From contig OY755252.1 of NCBI GenBank assembly GCA_963576725.1, forward strand, positions 43,417,552 to 43,481,551: a stretch of 64,000 nucleotides of DNA. The letters are read 5' to 3'. The DNA comes from Azorinus chamasolen. Its lineage: Eukaryota; Mollusca; Bivalvia; Cardiida; Solecurtidae. The notes below the pieces were generated by a model. It was not told where the DNA came from. It worked only from the letters and a program-made list of their open reading frames with translations, and did not search any database. Position 1 is the stretch's first letter. Each line of letters starts with the position of its first letter. Of this stretch, positions 22,049 through 33,881 are shown in pieces. The translations under genes were made by a program, and so were the position numbers.

Positions 22049-22181
22049 GGGGGGGGGGGAGGTTGTTTCCATGGGTGAGTCCAAGCATGCGTCGAGCACC
22101 TTTGATTTCCTTATTTTACTGAATGATTTAACAAACTTGGATTGCAGACGACAATTAGAAATTTAGCGCCGAAAGGGTTAA
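21588..22181. mobile_element. Composite: TTAA-ended element with I-type palindrome and inserted foldback
   Basis: TTAACCCTTTCACCGCC to GCGCCGAAAGGGTTAA encloses a palindrome at 21630-21702 (AAATAGTGCAGTCCCAGATC and mirror) and a 345-bp foldback (21766-22111). Confidence 0.7.
21766..22111. mobile_element. Foldback with homopolymer tracts
   Basis: Arms run AAAGGTGC(C/T)CGACGCATG, GCTTGGACTCA, a C-run then A-run, and CTATTTGAACC; the right arm mirrors them with T-run then G-run. The centre is near 21920-21945. Confidence 0.8.
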
Positions 22182-22204
22182 ATGTTATACTGGCAACATT
22201 AAAC

Positions 22205-22415
22205 ATTTCTCAAAGATTAGCATTTTCAAGCATTTGCAACATTTTAGAACCAGACTAGATGACTCCTGTATGAGCTGTTTGCGAATTAAATATGTATCTG
22301 GCCATCTACAGTTTCTGCCATGGCAAAATAGCATGTATTCAAACGTCACTATAAAAATCAGCTTATTAATATTCATGATGTCATAAATTTGCATGAATAT
22401 CCATGAGGTAAACTT
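22205..22415 (-). mobile_element. Family A element, degraded
   Basis: GCAACATTTTAGAACCAGAC and the tail TTAATATTCATGATGTCAT, GAATATCCATGAGGTAAAC. Confidence 0.6.
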
Positions 22416-22627
22416 TCAAATACATTCTTTCGCAAAAAGCAATATCATCATCAAGGGAAAAGGGCATTTAGATATTTGCAAGCATTATATAGTTTCCGGC
22501 AAGCCCGGAAAAACGTAGATATTCCTGGGGTGTTACGATTGTAAGTCCGGTTCTATGCTGACTGTACATCACCATGTGTCCTTTTTATTTTGCTTCGACT
22601 TTTTATTTAATCCTTCTCATGATGAAA

Positions 22628-22816
22628 TTAACTCTTTGCACGCTAGCGGCAAAACTGCGAGTACCTATGCAAACAGTTTGGATCCAGATGAGACGCCGCA
22701 TAATGCGGCGTCTCATCAAGATCCAAACTGTTTGTCATCTTGACAATATCTTTGCAAAAAAATGAGAGAACTTTTATTTTAAGAATTGAAGAAGACGACA
22801 ATTGTTGCAGCAGTAT
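22628..22816 (-). mobile_element. Family F element
   Basis: TTAACTCTTTGCACGCTAG start and a very clean palindrome (CAAACAGTTTGGATCCAGAT, centre GCCGCATAATGCGGC). The right end (AAGACGACAATTG) is eroded. Confidence 0.75.
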
Positions 22817-22839
22817 TTTTTTACTTCGTTCAAAACTAC

Positions 22840-22960
22840 TGAAATGGTGACGAGCAACTTGGGTCCTGATGGAAAGCTGAGTTACTCGGCGTCTCATCTG
22901 TATCCAGGCTGTTTGTTAGCGCAAATATCAATTTGCGTTTAGTGTGAAAATGAATTCAAT
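22840..22960 (+). mobile_element. Family F fragment
   Basis: GAGCAACTTGGGTCCTGATG and GTATCCAGGCTGTTTGTTAG around an eroded dyad. Confidence 0.55.
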
Positions 22961-23115
22961 AACTTTTACTCGACTGATTTGATAACCGTTTTCTCCATCA
23001 GTATTTGTAAATCAACTCAATACGAATTGAAGACCTTCAATGACATATTATTACCCAGACTTTGTATTAGAATACAACAGGTACTAGTAATGCAAATTAC
23101 AGAAATAATCTGAGG

Positions 23116-23320
23116 TACAGCACACCCTCTCTATAACGGTCACTAAATTGCCTTAATTAGTTGGTATTTAGGACAGGTGGTTGCTTAAAGCAGGGTGAAA
23201 GTAAAACAACGCTCTTGGAGAGGCGTTCTCTTTTACTTTCACCTTGCTTTAAGCAGCCACGTGCCTTTAACACAAATACTTGATGTAATTTAGTGGCCGT
23301 TATAGAGAGGTTTTACTGTA
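23116..23320 (+). mobile_element. Family C element
   Basis: TACAGCACACCCTCTCTATA to GAGAGGTTTTACTGTA, dyad AACGCTCTTGGAGAGGCGTT, long arms AAAGCAGGGTGAAAGTAAAA. Confidence 0.8.
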
Positions 23321-23449
23321 TAAACAATGACAGTTCGATTCAAATAAGTTTCGATATGCATGTATAGACACCAAATCCTAAATCACGTGGCATGCAAATT
23401 TGTGTAGCATTAATTGAAAATTAATTGACTTGTTAAATACACGTATATC

Positions 23450-23909
23450 GTAAAACGCATCTAAACTGGACTTGTAGTATCTATAGAAGAATTCAGATAT
23501 GTTAAGTAAACGGATATTGAATTAAGATATTTTCAGCAAAAGGTTATTTTAATGCAGGCTGAAAGTCATGCAAAAATTTCCTTTGTGAAATATCTACATA
23601 AGTTCCACCCTGCATTAAATTGCCGTCAACCGCAACACTTATCGCGCAGAAAAAAAATGTTTTCCAAAACTCTGATCTGTTGCATTTTTTACTTACTTCT
23701 AATTCGTACTTGAGAACTTTTGAGAAACTGTTGTCCGAGTGTCGAACAACCTGATTCCTGGTGAGATGCCGAGTTACTCGGCGTCTCATCTGGATCCAAG
23801 CTGTTTGAAAATACGAGTTAGCGCTTAGCATGATAAGGGTAAACGACGGACATTGACATACATGTGCTTATTTATAAGTCCAGTTTAGAGGGGTTTACCA
23901 TACGTCTTT
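23450..23909 (+). mobile_element. Family E element split by an F insertion
   Basis: Left part ends TGCATTAAATTGCC at 23624. The matching right terminus (AAGTCCAGTTTAGAGGGGTT) resumes at about 23875, with an F element (23626-23843) between. Confidence 0.65.
23626..23843 (+). mobile_element. Family F element nested in E
   Basis: Palindrome GATGCCGAGTTACTCGGCGT and right flank GCGCTTAGCATGATAAGGGT; ends approximate. Confidence 0.65.
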
Positions 23910-24083
23910 ATTTGATTCTTGCATAAATAAAAAGAGATAAATCTATGAAGGCTTGATTGTTTACCTTCTTTCCATTTTAGCTGGTTTATAAGTTCCATGG
24001 AGCTATTTATTTTAGCACTATGGTTTACAACGATCATTCCTGTACTATATAAGCAAACCCTGTTGAGTTCTTACTTTGGAACC

Positions 24084-24250
24084 GATTCGATTTTCGTTCG
24101 GAGGGGCACAGCAAACAAATCAATTAGCTGGAATAACCCACTAACATTGATAGGTTCAGCAGAGTGTAGACCCTGATCACAAGGTTCCTTCACGAACCCT
24201 CTGATCTGAGTCTACATTGTTTGCCTGTGTCATGTTTAAGGGACACTGGA
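24084..24250 (+). mobile_element. Family H element
   Basis: Shares GAGGGG(C)..AGCAAACAAA, GGAATAA.CC.... and TCTACA(T/C)TGTTTGCC with 10017-10145. Confidence 0.5.
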
Positions 24251-24314
24251 CATTTAAGGCCCATCTCTTTCCCTTACATATTTGATGACAATTGCAAACA
24301 GTCAAACTGTTATT

Positions 24315-24477
24315 ATAGTAAAACCTCTCTATAACGACCACTAAATTGTGTTAATTTGTTGACATTTAGGGCAGGTGGCAGCTAAAAGCAAGGTGAAGGT
24401 TAAACAGAACGTTCCTATAGGAGCGTTCTGTTTTACTGTCACCTTGCTTTAAGCCGTTATAGAGAGGTTTTACTGTA
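24315..24477 (+). mobile_element. Family C element, right side shortened
   Basis: TAGTAAAACCTCTCTATAAC start, ACGTTCCTATAGGAGCGTTC dyad, then a deletion joins GCTTTAAG directly to CCGTTATAGAGAGGTTTTAC. Confidence 0.8.
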
Positions 24478-24544
24478 TATGTTTTGAAACAAAAAGGAAA
24501 AAACAATATCGATAACAACTGAAGTAAACAACATTTTTGCAGAA

Positions 24545-26195
24545 GTTAACAAGAGGGCGAAGATGGCCCTTAATCGCTCACCTGGTCATCACAGATTTAC
24601 GTATACAATGAATTTCCATGTAAGAAAGGTTAGCCCCTGGTTGGGGTCAATTTTGAACAATCTTGATAGTGGACCATGAGCACATACTACAATTCATCAA
24701 GTATGAAGAATATAGGCTTGGGGAATAACTCTAAAAACTCTTAATGCTGGAGTTATGGACATTGTGCATGACACATCCTTTCATCATGCATGTTCCATAT
24801 AAAATTACGAAGTTTCAAATCAATTGAATGTATAAGAATAATTGTCCGGACAAAACTCGGAAGGACGAATGAAAGGACGGAAGGACAGACAGAAGGACGG
24901 GTGGGTGGAAGGACAGTGTACAATCCTACAGTGATAGTCGGGCGGGGAGATCTTCAAATATTATTTTTTTTATATTTCAATGTAAATAAGGGGAGCACGA
25001 GGGTGGGGCCTAATATGAATACTCTAAGCATTATGGTTCTGGAGATGAAGATTTTCAAAGATTTTTCTATATATTTCAATAAAAATAAGGGGAGCCCTAG
25101 AGTGGGGGCCAATATTGACCTCATGGCCATCATTTGCACAATCTTGAAAGTGGACTATGAGCACATGATTCATGCCAAATATGAAGGCTCTAGGCATTAT
25201 GGTTCTGGGGGAGAAGCGTGTCAAAATAAAATCCTATACTTTTCAATGTCAATAACGCCCAGGATGTGGCCAATATCCACTCAAGGGCCTTACTTTGAAC
25301 AATCGTGATAGTGGACCATGAGCACATGCTTCATACCAAATATGAAGGTTCTGCAGAAGATATTTGAAGTTCTGTATATAGACATATAAGGAAAATTAGC
25401 TCCGCCCCCGGCAGTCATGTTTTTCCAGATATCACCATGGTTTGAATAATCTTGGTTGAGGGTCACCTCAGGACTATTCCTGCCATATATTGTTGAAGTC
25501 TGACTGATGGTTGTGGAGAAGAAGATTTTTTAAAAGTACAAACATGAGTCGTGCAGGAAACACCACATACAGAACAAACAGTCGCCCGAACAGCAACACA
25601 AAGAAACAGCTAATGTACATAACTATAAAAACATCAAGAGCCGCACAAAGACAAAACAAACATACAACAGTATGTTACTTGAATATCCTGCAAGAGAATG
25701 ATAACAACATCGATTACGTGTACGGGGAGACTTTTTACGGCCACCACACGGCACAAGCAACACTGTTGTGATAATAAAAGTACAAAAAATGAGTCGTATA
25801 TAGACATATAAGGAAAATTAGTCCCGCACCCCGGTGGCCATGCTTTTTTAGATATCAAATAGGATTTTAACAAACTTGATAGAAGGTCAACTGAGAACTA
25901 TTTCTGCAAAATTATTCTGAAATATGACCAGTGATTTTGCCGAAGAAGAGTTTCAAATATTTTTAATTTGGTTGCCATGGCAACCAGAGTTCTTGATGGA
26001 ATTGAACCATTTGAATACTTTTGAAAGAGGACCATCTAAGGAATACCCTCGGCATTATTTTGTAAAATTTTATTTCCGTAGTTTCAGAGAAGTAAATTGT
26101 TGACCACGAACGACGCACAACTAACGACGCAGGTCGCCGGACACAGGATCATCCCAAAGGCTCACATTGACACGTTGTGCCAAGAGAGCTAAAAT
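24545..26195. repeat. Composite dispersed repeat with about 140-bp units
   Basis: GACCATGAGCACAT(A/G)CT-type motifs recur at 24663, 25151 and 25313, with a GGACGGAAGGACAGACAGAA tract at 24860-24915. Opens AAGAGGGCGAAGATGGCCC and closes GTGCCAAGAGAGCTAAAA. Short ORFs inside look like read-through, not genes. Confidence 0.6.
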
Positions 26196-26232
26196 ACGTG
26201 GCATCAAAAGAGTTAAATGCTAACATCCCGTG

Positions 26233-26441
26233 TACAGTAGAACCCCTCTAATGCGATCCCTTAATGAATAAACATGTCTGCCTTTATAAGCAGGTGGTTG
26301 CTTAATGCAGGACAAAAGTAATGCAGAAAGCTCCTCTAGGAGCTTTCTGCATTACCTTTGTCCTGCTTTAAGCTACCGCCTGTATATAGCACCCATAATT
26401 GTACCTCTTTTAGGTGGTCGCATTAGCGGGGTTTTACTGTA
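26233..26441 (+). mobile_element. Family D element, near consensus
   Basis: TACAGTAGAACCCCTCTAAT to GCGGGGTTTTACTGTA. Arms of about 45 bp meet at GCTCCTCTAGGAGC. Confidence 0.85.
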
Positions 26442-26964
26442 CATACATGCATTTTTTCCATGAGATGTATGTGTATACATTTGGGACTGTGTATATGAAA
26501 GAGTAAACTCGGGCCGCTTCATAAATGTTCATGCAAGACCCCGCCCATTATGACTATTCATGAAGCTTTTTGAAATAACATTTTATTGTCATAGCAAACC
26601 ACTTGATGAATATCCATGCCCAATATGACTATTAATTAAAAATCAAAATAACGAAATTCCTTGCCACGGCAAACAGTAGAGAATGAAATATCTAATATAT
26701 AAGTAAACCGAGATGGTTGTGTGACCATGAAACCTGCACCATTTACAAAGTCAGAGTCCAGATAATCAAATATTCTTGCTGATGAATGATGAATACAAGC
26801 AACAAATGCGGAAACCGCATTAAAGCCGGATTTTTTTGTTGTTAAGAATTAACCTAATAACCCTTTTTTTTTTATTGATATAGGTTTTTACGTCCCGTCA
26901 ACACATGTTTCAGTTAATTCACGACGTCAAATATAAAACTAACTAGAGTTTGTTTTTGAGAAAA
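26442..26964. other. Intergenic with degraded A heads
   Basis: Two eroded A-like heads (CATAAATGTTCATGCAAGAC, TTGATGAATATCCATGCCC) lie in 26506-26720; the rest is AT-rich. Confidence 0.4.
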
Positions 26965-27545
26965 ACACATGTCTCCCCCGGTACCCCGCCCCCGCACCCA
27001 TAAGAGGAATGAATTCACCCCCTGGCACCCTCTACCCTGGCACCCATAAGAGGAATAAATTCATATGTCAAAATAGTATAGGAGGAGTTAGCTGCACAAG
27101 ACTTTTTCGCTATTACTCTATATAAGGAAAAACTCCAAAGGGTCATAACTTTTGTCGAAATTGTTCCAGCCAAAATTCCAAACCACCTGACCATCCTCAC
27201 ATATAGCTGCTTCATATGTAAAAGTTTGAAGTAAATCCCACAAATAGTGTAGGAGGAGTTAGCTGCACGATATTTTTTCGCTATACATGTATATTCTATA
27301 TAAGGGAAAAATACAAAGGGCCATAACTTCTGTCAAAATTGTTGCAGCCGAAATTCCAAACCACATGACCATCCTCATATATAGCTGGTTCATATGTAAA
27401 AGTTTGAAGGAAATCCCTCTAATAGTATAGGAGGAGTTAGCTGCACAATAATTTTAACAGACAGACAGACGGACGGGCGGACAGACAGAAAGCACAACAT
27501 CAATATGTCTCCCTCCCCTAAAGGGGGGGGGGGGGACATAATTAC
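26965..27545. mobile_element. Element ended by ATGTCTCCCCC / GGGGGGACAT with 180-bp units
   Basis: ACATGTCTCCCCCGGTACCC at the left and a G-run then GACATAATT at the right form inverted ends. Inside, AGGAGGAGTTAGCTGCAC recurs at 27081, 27253 and 27432; a GACAGACAGACGGACGGGCG tract precedes the right end. Confidence 0.65.
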
Positions 27546-27939
27546 AGGGGGAGGAAGACCCAAGGTGCAATTTGAAACCTAAAACATTATACCTGAATCC
27601 AATTTTAGGTTATAATTGGCACCTGAGTAGAACGACTGCACATCCTCATGTCAACTGGAAGGCTTCCGCATGAATTTACTCCATGAATTTTAATGATACA
27701 ATGTTAATTATGTATTTGCAATTTTATAATTTTATCGCCATGTTTATAAGTTTCTATAGTGCACATTATAAAAAGCGTAAAATTAACCTCTCGGCAAATA
27801 CGTCTTATTAGCACAGTACTGTTCAAAATGAGACAGCCCAAACAGGAGCTTTCTTATCTACGTCTAGAATGTTTTCAAAATCATAAGTTCTTATATGAGG
27901 TAAATGCTATAGACCAACAACCATAACGTGACATTTTGT
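27546..27939. other. Intergenic, mostly unassigned
   Basis: A possible eroded A piece (TTTACTCCATGAATTTTAAT) at 27670-27780; nothing else. Confidence 0.35.
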
Positions 27940-28840
27940 AGATATGACCTAGTTCAGTCAAATAATAATAATAATAGGATACAAAGCAAAACATTCACAA
28001 TTTGAAAAGTAGCACTGCTTCATCAACTTTTAAAGTTTATTAAAAACGGCAAAGTTTTCAAAACAGCGACATTGACCCGATGCCATGTATCCTTTTATCA
28101 ACTGAAAGACCTTAACCCATGATACATGCATACCAAATATAAATTGTCCAGCATACGTAGTTCAGAAGTTATTTGTTTTAATGACAGCCAAATTTTCAAT
28201 TTAATGACCATGACCTGATTTCAGGTATCTTTATGTCATCTGTAAGGTCCTTACCAAAGCTAACTGAATGCCAAAGGTGAATTTCCTAGCGTTCGTGGAT
28301 CAGGAGTTATAGCAAAACGTTAAAAACAGCAAAGTTTTCAAAACAGTGACCATGACCTTGGTCCAATTTCATGTATCCTGCATCAACTGAAAAGCCTTCA
28401 CCAAAGCTATTTCCATACCCTATATGAATTGTCTAGCTTATGTGGTTCAGAAGTTAAGACAAATGTTGAAGTTTTCAATGATGGCCAACTTGTCAAAATA
28501 TTGACCTTGACCTAATTTCAAATCTATTTATATCATACGAAAGGCTTTTACACAAGCCATCTGCATACCAAAAATGAATTGCCTAGCATTTGCAGTTCAG
28601 AAGTTATAGCAATATTAAAGTTTGTTAAAAACGGCAAAGTTTTCGAAATAGTGACCTTGATCTTGACCTGATTTCATGTATCCTTGTATCAAGTGAAAGG
28701 TCTTCACCCAAGCTATCTGCATACCAAATATGAATTATCAGACGTTATAAGCAATGTTAAAGTTTTGTTAACGACGGCACGCCGCCCGAACGTCCGCCCA
28801 CCCGCCCGCCCGGTGTTCGCCAAACTATAAGCCGAGATTT
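27940..28840. repeat. Array of about 150-bp units
   Basis: GTTCAGAAGTTA, AACGGCAAAGTTTTC and GACCTTGACCTGATTTCA recur roughly five times, closed by the CCGCCCACCCGCCCGCCC tract at about 28793-28812. Confidence 0.65.
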
Positions 28841-28904
28841 TTCTCGAAATATCCGACTGAAAAACAGTATAGACTCAGATTACAGTCTATATTTCTCCAT
28901 TCCA

Positions 28905-29062
28905 GTAAGCTACAGCAAAGTCTCTTTATTACGACCACTCAAAACAGGTCTTAATTCTGGATTTCTAATCAAGCAATAACTTTAGGCATGCCAAAAGTGA
29001 TGCAAAAGCTCCTATAGAAGCCTTTTGCATCACTTTTGTACTGAATTAACACACATATCCTG
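28905..29062 (+). mobile_element. Family D/E element, degraded
   Basis: AAAGTGATGCAAAAGCTCCT and its mirror CCTTTTGCATCACTTTTG; start AGTCTCTTTATTACGACCAC. Confidence 0.6.
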
Positions 29063-29107
29063 TGCGAAAAGAGTGCTATATAAATGTGGTATAATTTATA
29101 ATAATAA

Positions 29108-29291
29108 TTAACCCTTTCCCTCCTATTAACGCCTTTTCACGAATTTGCAAACAGAATAGAACCAGATCAGACGGCTCATTCTAAAATGGCTACGATATTC
29201 CACCTTCCATATTTCATAATAAATAATTTGTCCATGAATATTGAATCGGTATTGCAAATTGTAATACACATAGAACAGGGAAATGATTTAG
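29108..29291 (-). mobile_element. Family A2 element, palindrome half deleted
   Basis: TTAACCCTTTCCCTCCTAT start; breaks at AGACGGCTC into the A2 tract (CATTCTAAAATGGCTACGAT). End GGGAAATGATTTA. Confidence 0.7.
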
Positions 29292-29364
29292 CAAACCACC
29301 TGCTTCTAAAGACGCATGGGATAATAACTTAAGTTGTCGCTCAAGTGATACGCTACTGTATAAT

Positions 29365-29572
29365 GCATACGGTAACACCACTCTAAATCGGAATTTGATT
29401 AAAGGACATTGAAGGTCTTTTTGGTAGGTGGCTACTTAATGCAGGGCGAAAGTCATACAGAACGCTCTCAGAGTTTTCTGCATGACTTTCAACCTGCATT
29501 AAACAGCCACATGTCTGAAAGACCGGCACTGATACCAATTTAAACCTCCGGTTTAGAGGCATTTACGGTATT
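29365..29572 (+). mobile_element. Family E element
   Basis: ACGGTAACACCACTCTAAAT to GAGGCATTTACGGTA, arms AAAGTCATACAGAACGCTCT. Confidence 0.75.
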
Positions 29573-29824
29573 TACAAGTGCCTCGGATAGTTTTTTTTAA
29601 CTATCATTACAGTTTCCAAAATTACTAGTCAAACAACGCGCATTTGAATATAGATATTCACAGGACATGATAACCCAGACAGGGCCAGTGTTAGTATTCC
29701 CATGTGTACACTTGTACTGACAATTGAGAGAATATCTTTAGTATCAAATAAATATTCTTGACAATGTTTCAGATTTAATTTTTCAAGATACATTTCTAGA
29801 TATAGTTGGAGTCAACTATATCTC

Positions 29825-29938
29825 ATTTACCTAACACAAACACGCTTTGTCGCATTTGCAAACAGGGTAGACCAAGACCAGTCGGCTCCTGTAGGAGCTA
29901 ACCGGACAGAGTATGCTCTCTTTGCTAATAAAACAATA
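29825..29938 (-). mobile_element. Family A left half
   Basis: GCAAACAGGGTAGACCAAGA palindrome present; the tail is replaced by the array at 29945. Confidence 0.55.
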
Positions 29939-29944
29939 AATTCC

Positions 29945-31312
29945 CTGAATTGATAACCCCCGCCAAACAAGTCACGTTTTTCGCAAATAAAAAGTCATGA
30001 CTGGTGTTTCAAGATAAATGTGATTGATACTTGCAGGGTCGCATTTCTTTATGGTACAACACATTTAAACAGTTTCATGGAAAGAGTCCAAACAGTTTAT
30101 GAGATAGGACTTGGGCGGACAGAAAGGTTAAGTATTTCACAAAGGACCATAACGCTAGTGTTCCAAGTTCATTATCAGTGCCACCTTATGGTTCTAAACA
30201 CTCACACTACGTTTCATAGAAAAACTACAAAGCGTTTCTGAAATATGACTCCAGACAGAAAAAAAGGTTAAGTTAGTGGCAAAGGACAGTAACTCTGGTG
30301 TTTCAAGATCAATATAAGTGATACTTGCAGGACGGCATTTCATCATGGTACTAAATATTTACACAATGGTTCATAGTATAACTCCACGTAGTTTCTGAGA
30401 TATGGCTCCGGACAGACAAACATGTTACGTTTTCGGCACACAAAGGGTCATGAATCTGGTGATCCATGGTCAATGTAGATAATACTCACATGGTCTTATC
30501 CCCTTACGCTACCTAACATTTACACACGGTTTCACAAAAATATTCCATACAGTTTCTGACAAATGACTCCGGATAGACAAAAACGTTACATTTGTTTTGC
30601 AAACAAAAGGCAATAACGCAGGTGCCCCATACTGAAAATGTATGTTACTTGCAGGGATACTTAATATCTACACAAAATTTCATAGAAAAACTCCAAACAG
30701 TTTCTGACAAATGGCTCCGGACAGACAAAAACGTTAACTTTTTGCAAATAAATGGCCATAACTCCGGTGCTCTATGGTCAATATGAATGATACTTGCATA
30801 GTTCTTATGCTACTAAAATGTTCACAAAGATTCACAGACAAATTCCAAACAGTTTCTTAGACAAACATCTGTAGGTGTTTTGGTGATGGTGGCGTTTTGT
30901 GTGTGGCTTTTCCTGCTTGACTTTACTACTTTTTCATGTTACATTTTTTCATAAACAAAGGGCTATAATTCTAGTGTTCCATCGTCAATATGAATGATAC
31001 TTGCAGTGCCGCATATCCTTATGCTACTTAATATTTACACAGTGTCATAAAATCAGTTTTTGAGAAACTACGTCAAACATGCAAACATGTTACATTTTTT
31101 GGCAACACAAAGGGTCATATCTCTGTTGTTCCACTGTCAATGTGAGTGATATTTGCAGGCTCACATTATGTTATGGTGCTTAACATTTAAACAAAGTTTC
31201 AATGAGAAACTTTAACCCGTTTCTGAGATATCACTCCGAGATGCATGGACGTATGGACATATGGACGGACTACGCCCAAAACTATACCCCCCCCCCCGCT
31301 TTCAGTGAGAGA
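29945..31312. repeat. Array of about 140-150-bp units
   Basis: AAAGG(A/G)C(C/A)ATAACTC, ACAGTTTCTGA(C/G)A and GATACTTGCAGG recur about nine times. Ends in GGACGTATGGACATATGGAC, a C-run and a TAATTATA border. Confidence 0.7.
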
Positions 31313-31674
31313 TAATTATACAGATTACTTCCCTTTTTTCACAATGCCATTACAAAAAGAATCAGTTAAGTGCTCTGAGTGACACTCTGATTACGCGTTT
31401 GAGAAGAAATTGAAAATAAACCCAATTTGAAATTTGAAGCAGTCGATAATTTTATTTGGGAACGAAAGGCTTCAACGGTTTATAATCAAGACTCTTCTTT
31501 AGCTCACGTGCTGTTATTGATCTAGCTATGCAATCAGTTTTTAAGCCATAGAATTTTGTTTGCAATGTTATTATCCCAGTTATACAAACTAGAAATTTCA
31601 CTGAATGTTATTATTTACCCACTCGTAAAAATATGATACATGTAAATAGAAACGTTAGTTTCTTTTCAACATAG
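31313..31674. other. Intergenic, little recognised
   Basis: An F-like flank scrap (AATTTGAAGCAGTCGATAAT) near 31430; no genes. Confidence 0.35.
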
Positions 31675-31885
31675 AAGCTTCCTAAAGCATTTTCAAACAG
31701 GGTAGACCCAGACCAGACGGCTCTCGTAGGAGTCATGTGATATGGGTCTACACTATTTACTTATGAACTGATATAAATCAAATTCAAAAGTTTGTGCTAA
31801 AGTAAAACATTCTCATATTGATAATGCCATTATAAAGTTTAGTTAAGTAATATGCATGTTGTTACAGAATTTCTTACAGAATGAT
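31675..31885 (-). mobile_element. Family A element
   Basis: AAACAGGGTAGACCCAGACC palindrome; right end lost. Confidence 0.65.
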
Positions 31886-31916
31886 GCATACTCAGGGGGT
31901 AATATGGTAAAATGGT

Positions 31917-32188
31917 GGTGTGCCGTGGTCTAGTGGCAACGCGCTTGACTACCAATCCGGAAATCCGGGGTTCAAATCCCGGTCCCTCCTGGAAATTTCA
32001 GAGACGCTTCAGTGTCTCCCACCTGCACCTCCTCTCTACCCAGGGGTTACAATGGGTACTTGTGAGGTCACTAGCCGGTACTGCGGCTGCATGATGTTAG
32101 CAGTGCTCAATATTGTAGGCGAATGACTCAATGATCAGGGGAGTAAATGTACAGTCGGCTGAGCGGTCCTTCGGACTGAAAGTAGGTA
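31917..32188 (+). mobile_element. tRNA-derived SINE
   Basis: The head has Pol III boxes A (TGGTCTAGTGGC) and B (GGTTCAAATCC), followed by a 190-bp body (GAGACGCTTCAGTGTCTCC ... TGATCAGGGGAGTAAATG). A second copy on the other strand at 36392-36676 defines the ends. Head resembles tRNA-Gly but stems are imperfect. Confidence 0.8.
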
Positions 32189-32189
32189 T

Positions 32190-32660
32190 TTTACTTAATA
32201 TCTCTGTAACCAATTATCCCATCGGAACACTGTATCAGCGTGTGTATCTCCTCTTGATGATGAAGCTACGCTGGTGTTTGTATCGAGATCATGTCAAGAA
32301 TTGCTCAGATAAAAGCGGAATAGAAAAAATCAAACATACATTCATAGTGGCTGCTGAAATATCAAAAGGGACATAACTCTGCAAAAACGCATATGACTAG
32401 AACACCATACTAATACGCACGTTTTCTATTGCCACATGCATATCTTATTAATGACGAATTTTACCGTAAAGTTTCATTGAAATCATACCAGTGGTTGCTG
32501 AGAAAGTATGCGTACAAGCTATACAGCAGACTGGCGGACGGGAGGACCGACCTATGTAGGGACGCCTATATACATCAACTAAACCTGACGGACGGGAAGA
32601 CTGACCTACACAGTGACTCCCTTATACACCCACTAAACTTCGTCTGTTGGGTGTCACTAT
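32190..32660. repeat. Degraded unit array with GACGGAC-type tail
   Basis: GGGACATAACTCTGCAAAAA, AGTTTCATTGAAATCATACC, and GGCGGACGGGAGGACCGACC close to the end; same layout as the arrays at 41850 and 48305. Confidence 0.5.
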
Positions 32661-32827
32661 AACACTTTACTCCATAAATACGACTTTCTGCGACTTTTCA
32701 AACAGAGTAGACCCGGGCCAGCCTGCAGGAGCCGTCTGACCATAGTCTGCTCTGCTTGCTTATGATATCTACAGTTTCTGTCATAGCCCAAAAATGCCTT
32801 TGTCCATATGTTGTTATAACAAGTAAA
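32661..32827 (-). mobile_element. Family A element cut by a B element
   Basis: CACTTTACTCCATAAATACG, CAGAGTAGACCCGGGCCAGC; stops at TTATAACAAGTAAA. Confidence 0.6.
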
Positions 32828-33028
32828 TTTTTCCTCTCATATTGACGCCTCTGTACAAGCCACGTTTTGAAACCATTGTGATAAATAGAGCAGTTGCTCC
32901 ATAGGAGCAAATGCTCTATTTGTCACAATGGTTTCAACACAACACAATTCTAAAAATGTCCTTTTCTTTAGTAAATTCTCCTTTTCTGTAGATTTATTCA
33001 AAGAGTAACCTTTGAGGTAAAACGTTAA
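32828..33028 (+). mobile_element. Family B element
   Basis: TTTTCCTCTCATATTGACGC start, dyad TTGCTCCATAGGAGCAAATG, end GAGGTAAAACGTTAA. Confidence 0.7.
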
Positions 33029-33117
33029 TAACAGTAGCTTTCAATACGTTTCACATTGATCCTTGTATGTAACCTCTTGTCAACGTATACCGTGTATAAA
33101 ACTAGTGTAAACAGTCT

Positions 33118-33303
33118 TTAATACTTTACTCCATGAGCATTCATGTTAGAAACAATGGCGTCATGAATATTCATTAGATGTCGATTCATAATGGCATATG
33201 AGAACAGTGATTTTTTTCTGTAACAATTACTGTAGAATACGATCTATGTTATTCTACGGGACGGGTAAACCAAGGGACTGTCTGATCTGGGTCTACTCTG
33301 GTG
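33118..33303 (+). mobile_element. Family A element, right end lost
   Basis: TTAATACTTTACTCCATGAG head, GGGTCTACTCTGG remnant of the palindrome. Confidence 0.6.
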
Positions 33304-33881
33304 TCTGGTTTGAACATTTACCATGTTAAGAGTTAAGCCTTACAACGCTGAGTTTTCAAATGAAATATGCTAACATTCAAACAAGCCAGGCTTATATGGT
33401 GAATACATATATGTATTTAGGATTTTTTCTAAGGAAAAGTGTAACATGGCGACTATATGGCAAAAATATGATGATATTGGGTCCCCTTGTCTGCAGCCCC
33501 TTTTAACATGGAAAAAGTTAGATAAGAATCCATTTAACTTGCAGAGGGCATTAGTGACTCGTGTCCCGCATTGTAAGGGTTAAGATCAAAGTAATATGTT
33601 TTTTTTAAAAAAAAACCAGTCGATCCCATTAGGTGTATTGTATTTCACTTATTTGACCATAAATTTGCATTTCGTAACTATGAACTGCAATACTTCAAAA
33701 GGCTTGTTCCTTAAACACAATGCCCAGGAGGAAAACATCAAACACATGTGATTTATGATGGTTTTATTTGTATTATCAGATAGTGTTGCTAATTCATGAC
33801 TGTCTATATACATATGAAGTTTTCAAGGCAATGATAATAATAAGCCAAAAAATAAACAAATACAATTGTCCACGATCTGTA
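33304..33881. other. Intergenic, nothing recognised
   Basis: AT-rich; a T-run/A-run near 33600. No supported exon. Confidence 0.35.

Noticed and set aside
22555..22897. ORFs reading DPDETPHNAAS-type peptides (also in other places)
   Set aside because: These are translations of family F palindrome arms, which generate the same peptide wherever the element lies.
24790..25308. 172-codon + ORF
   Set aside because: Runs through a dispersed repeat with a GGAC-rich tract; no protein motif is recognisable and the repeat units lie in different frames.
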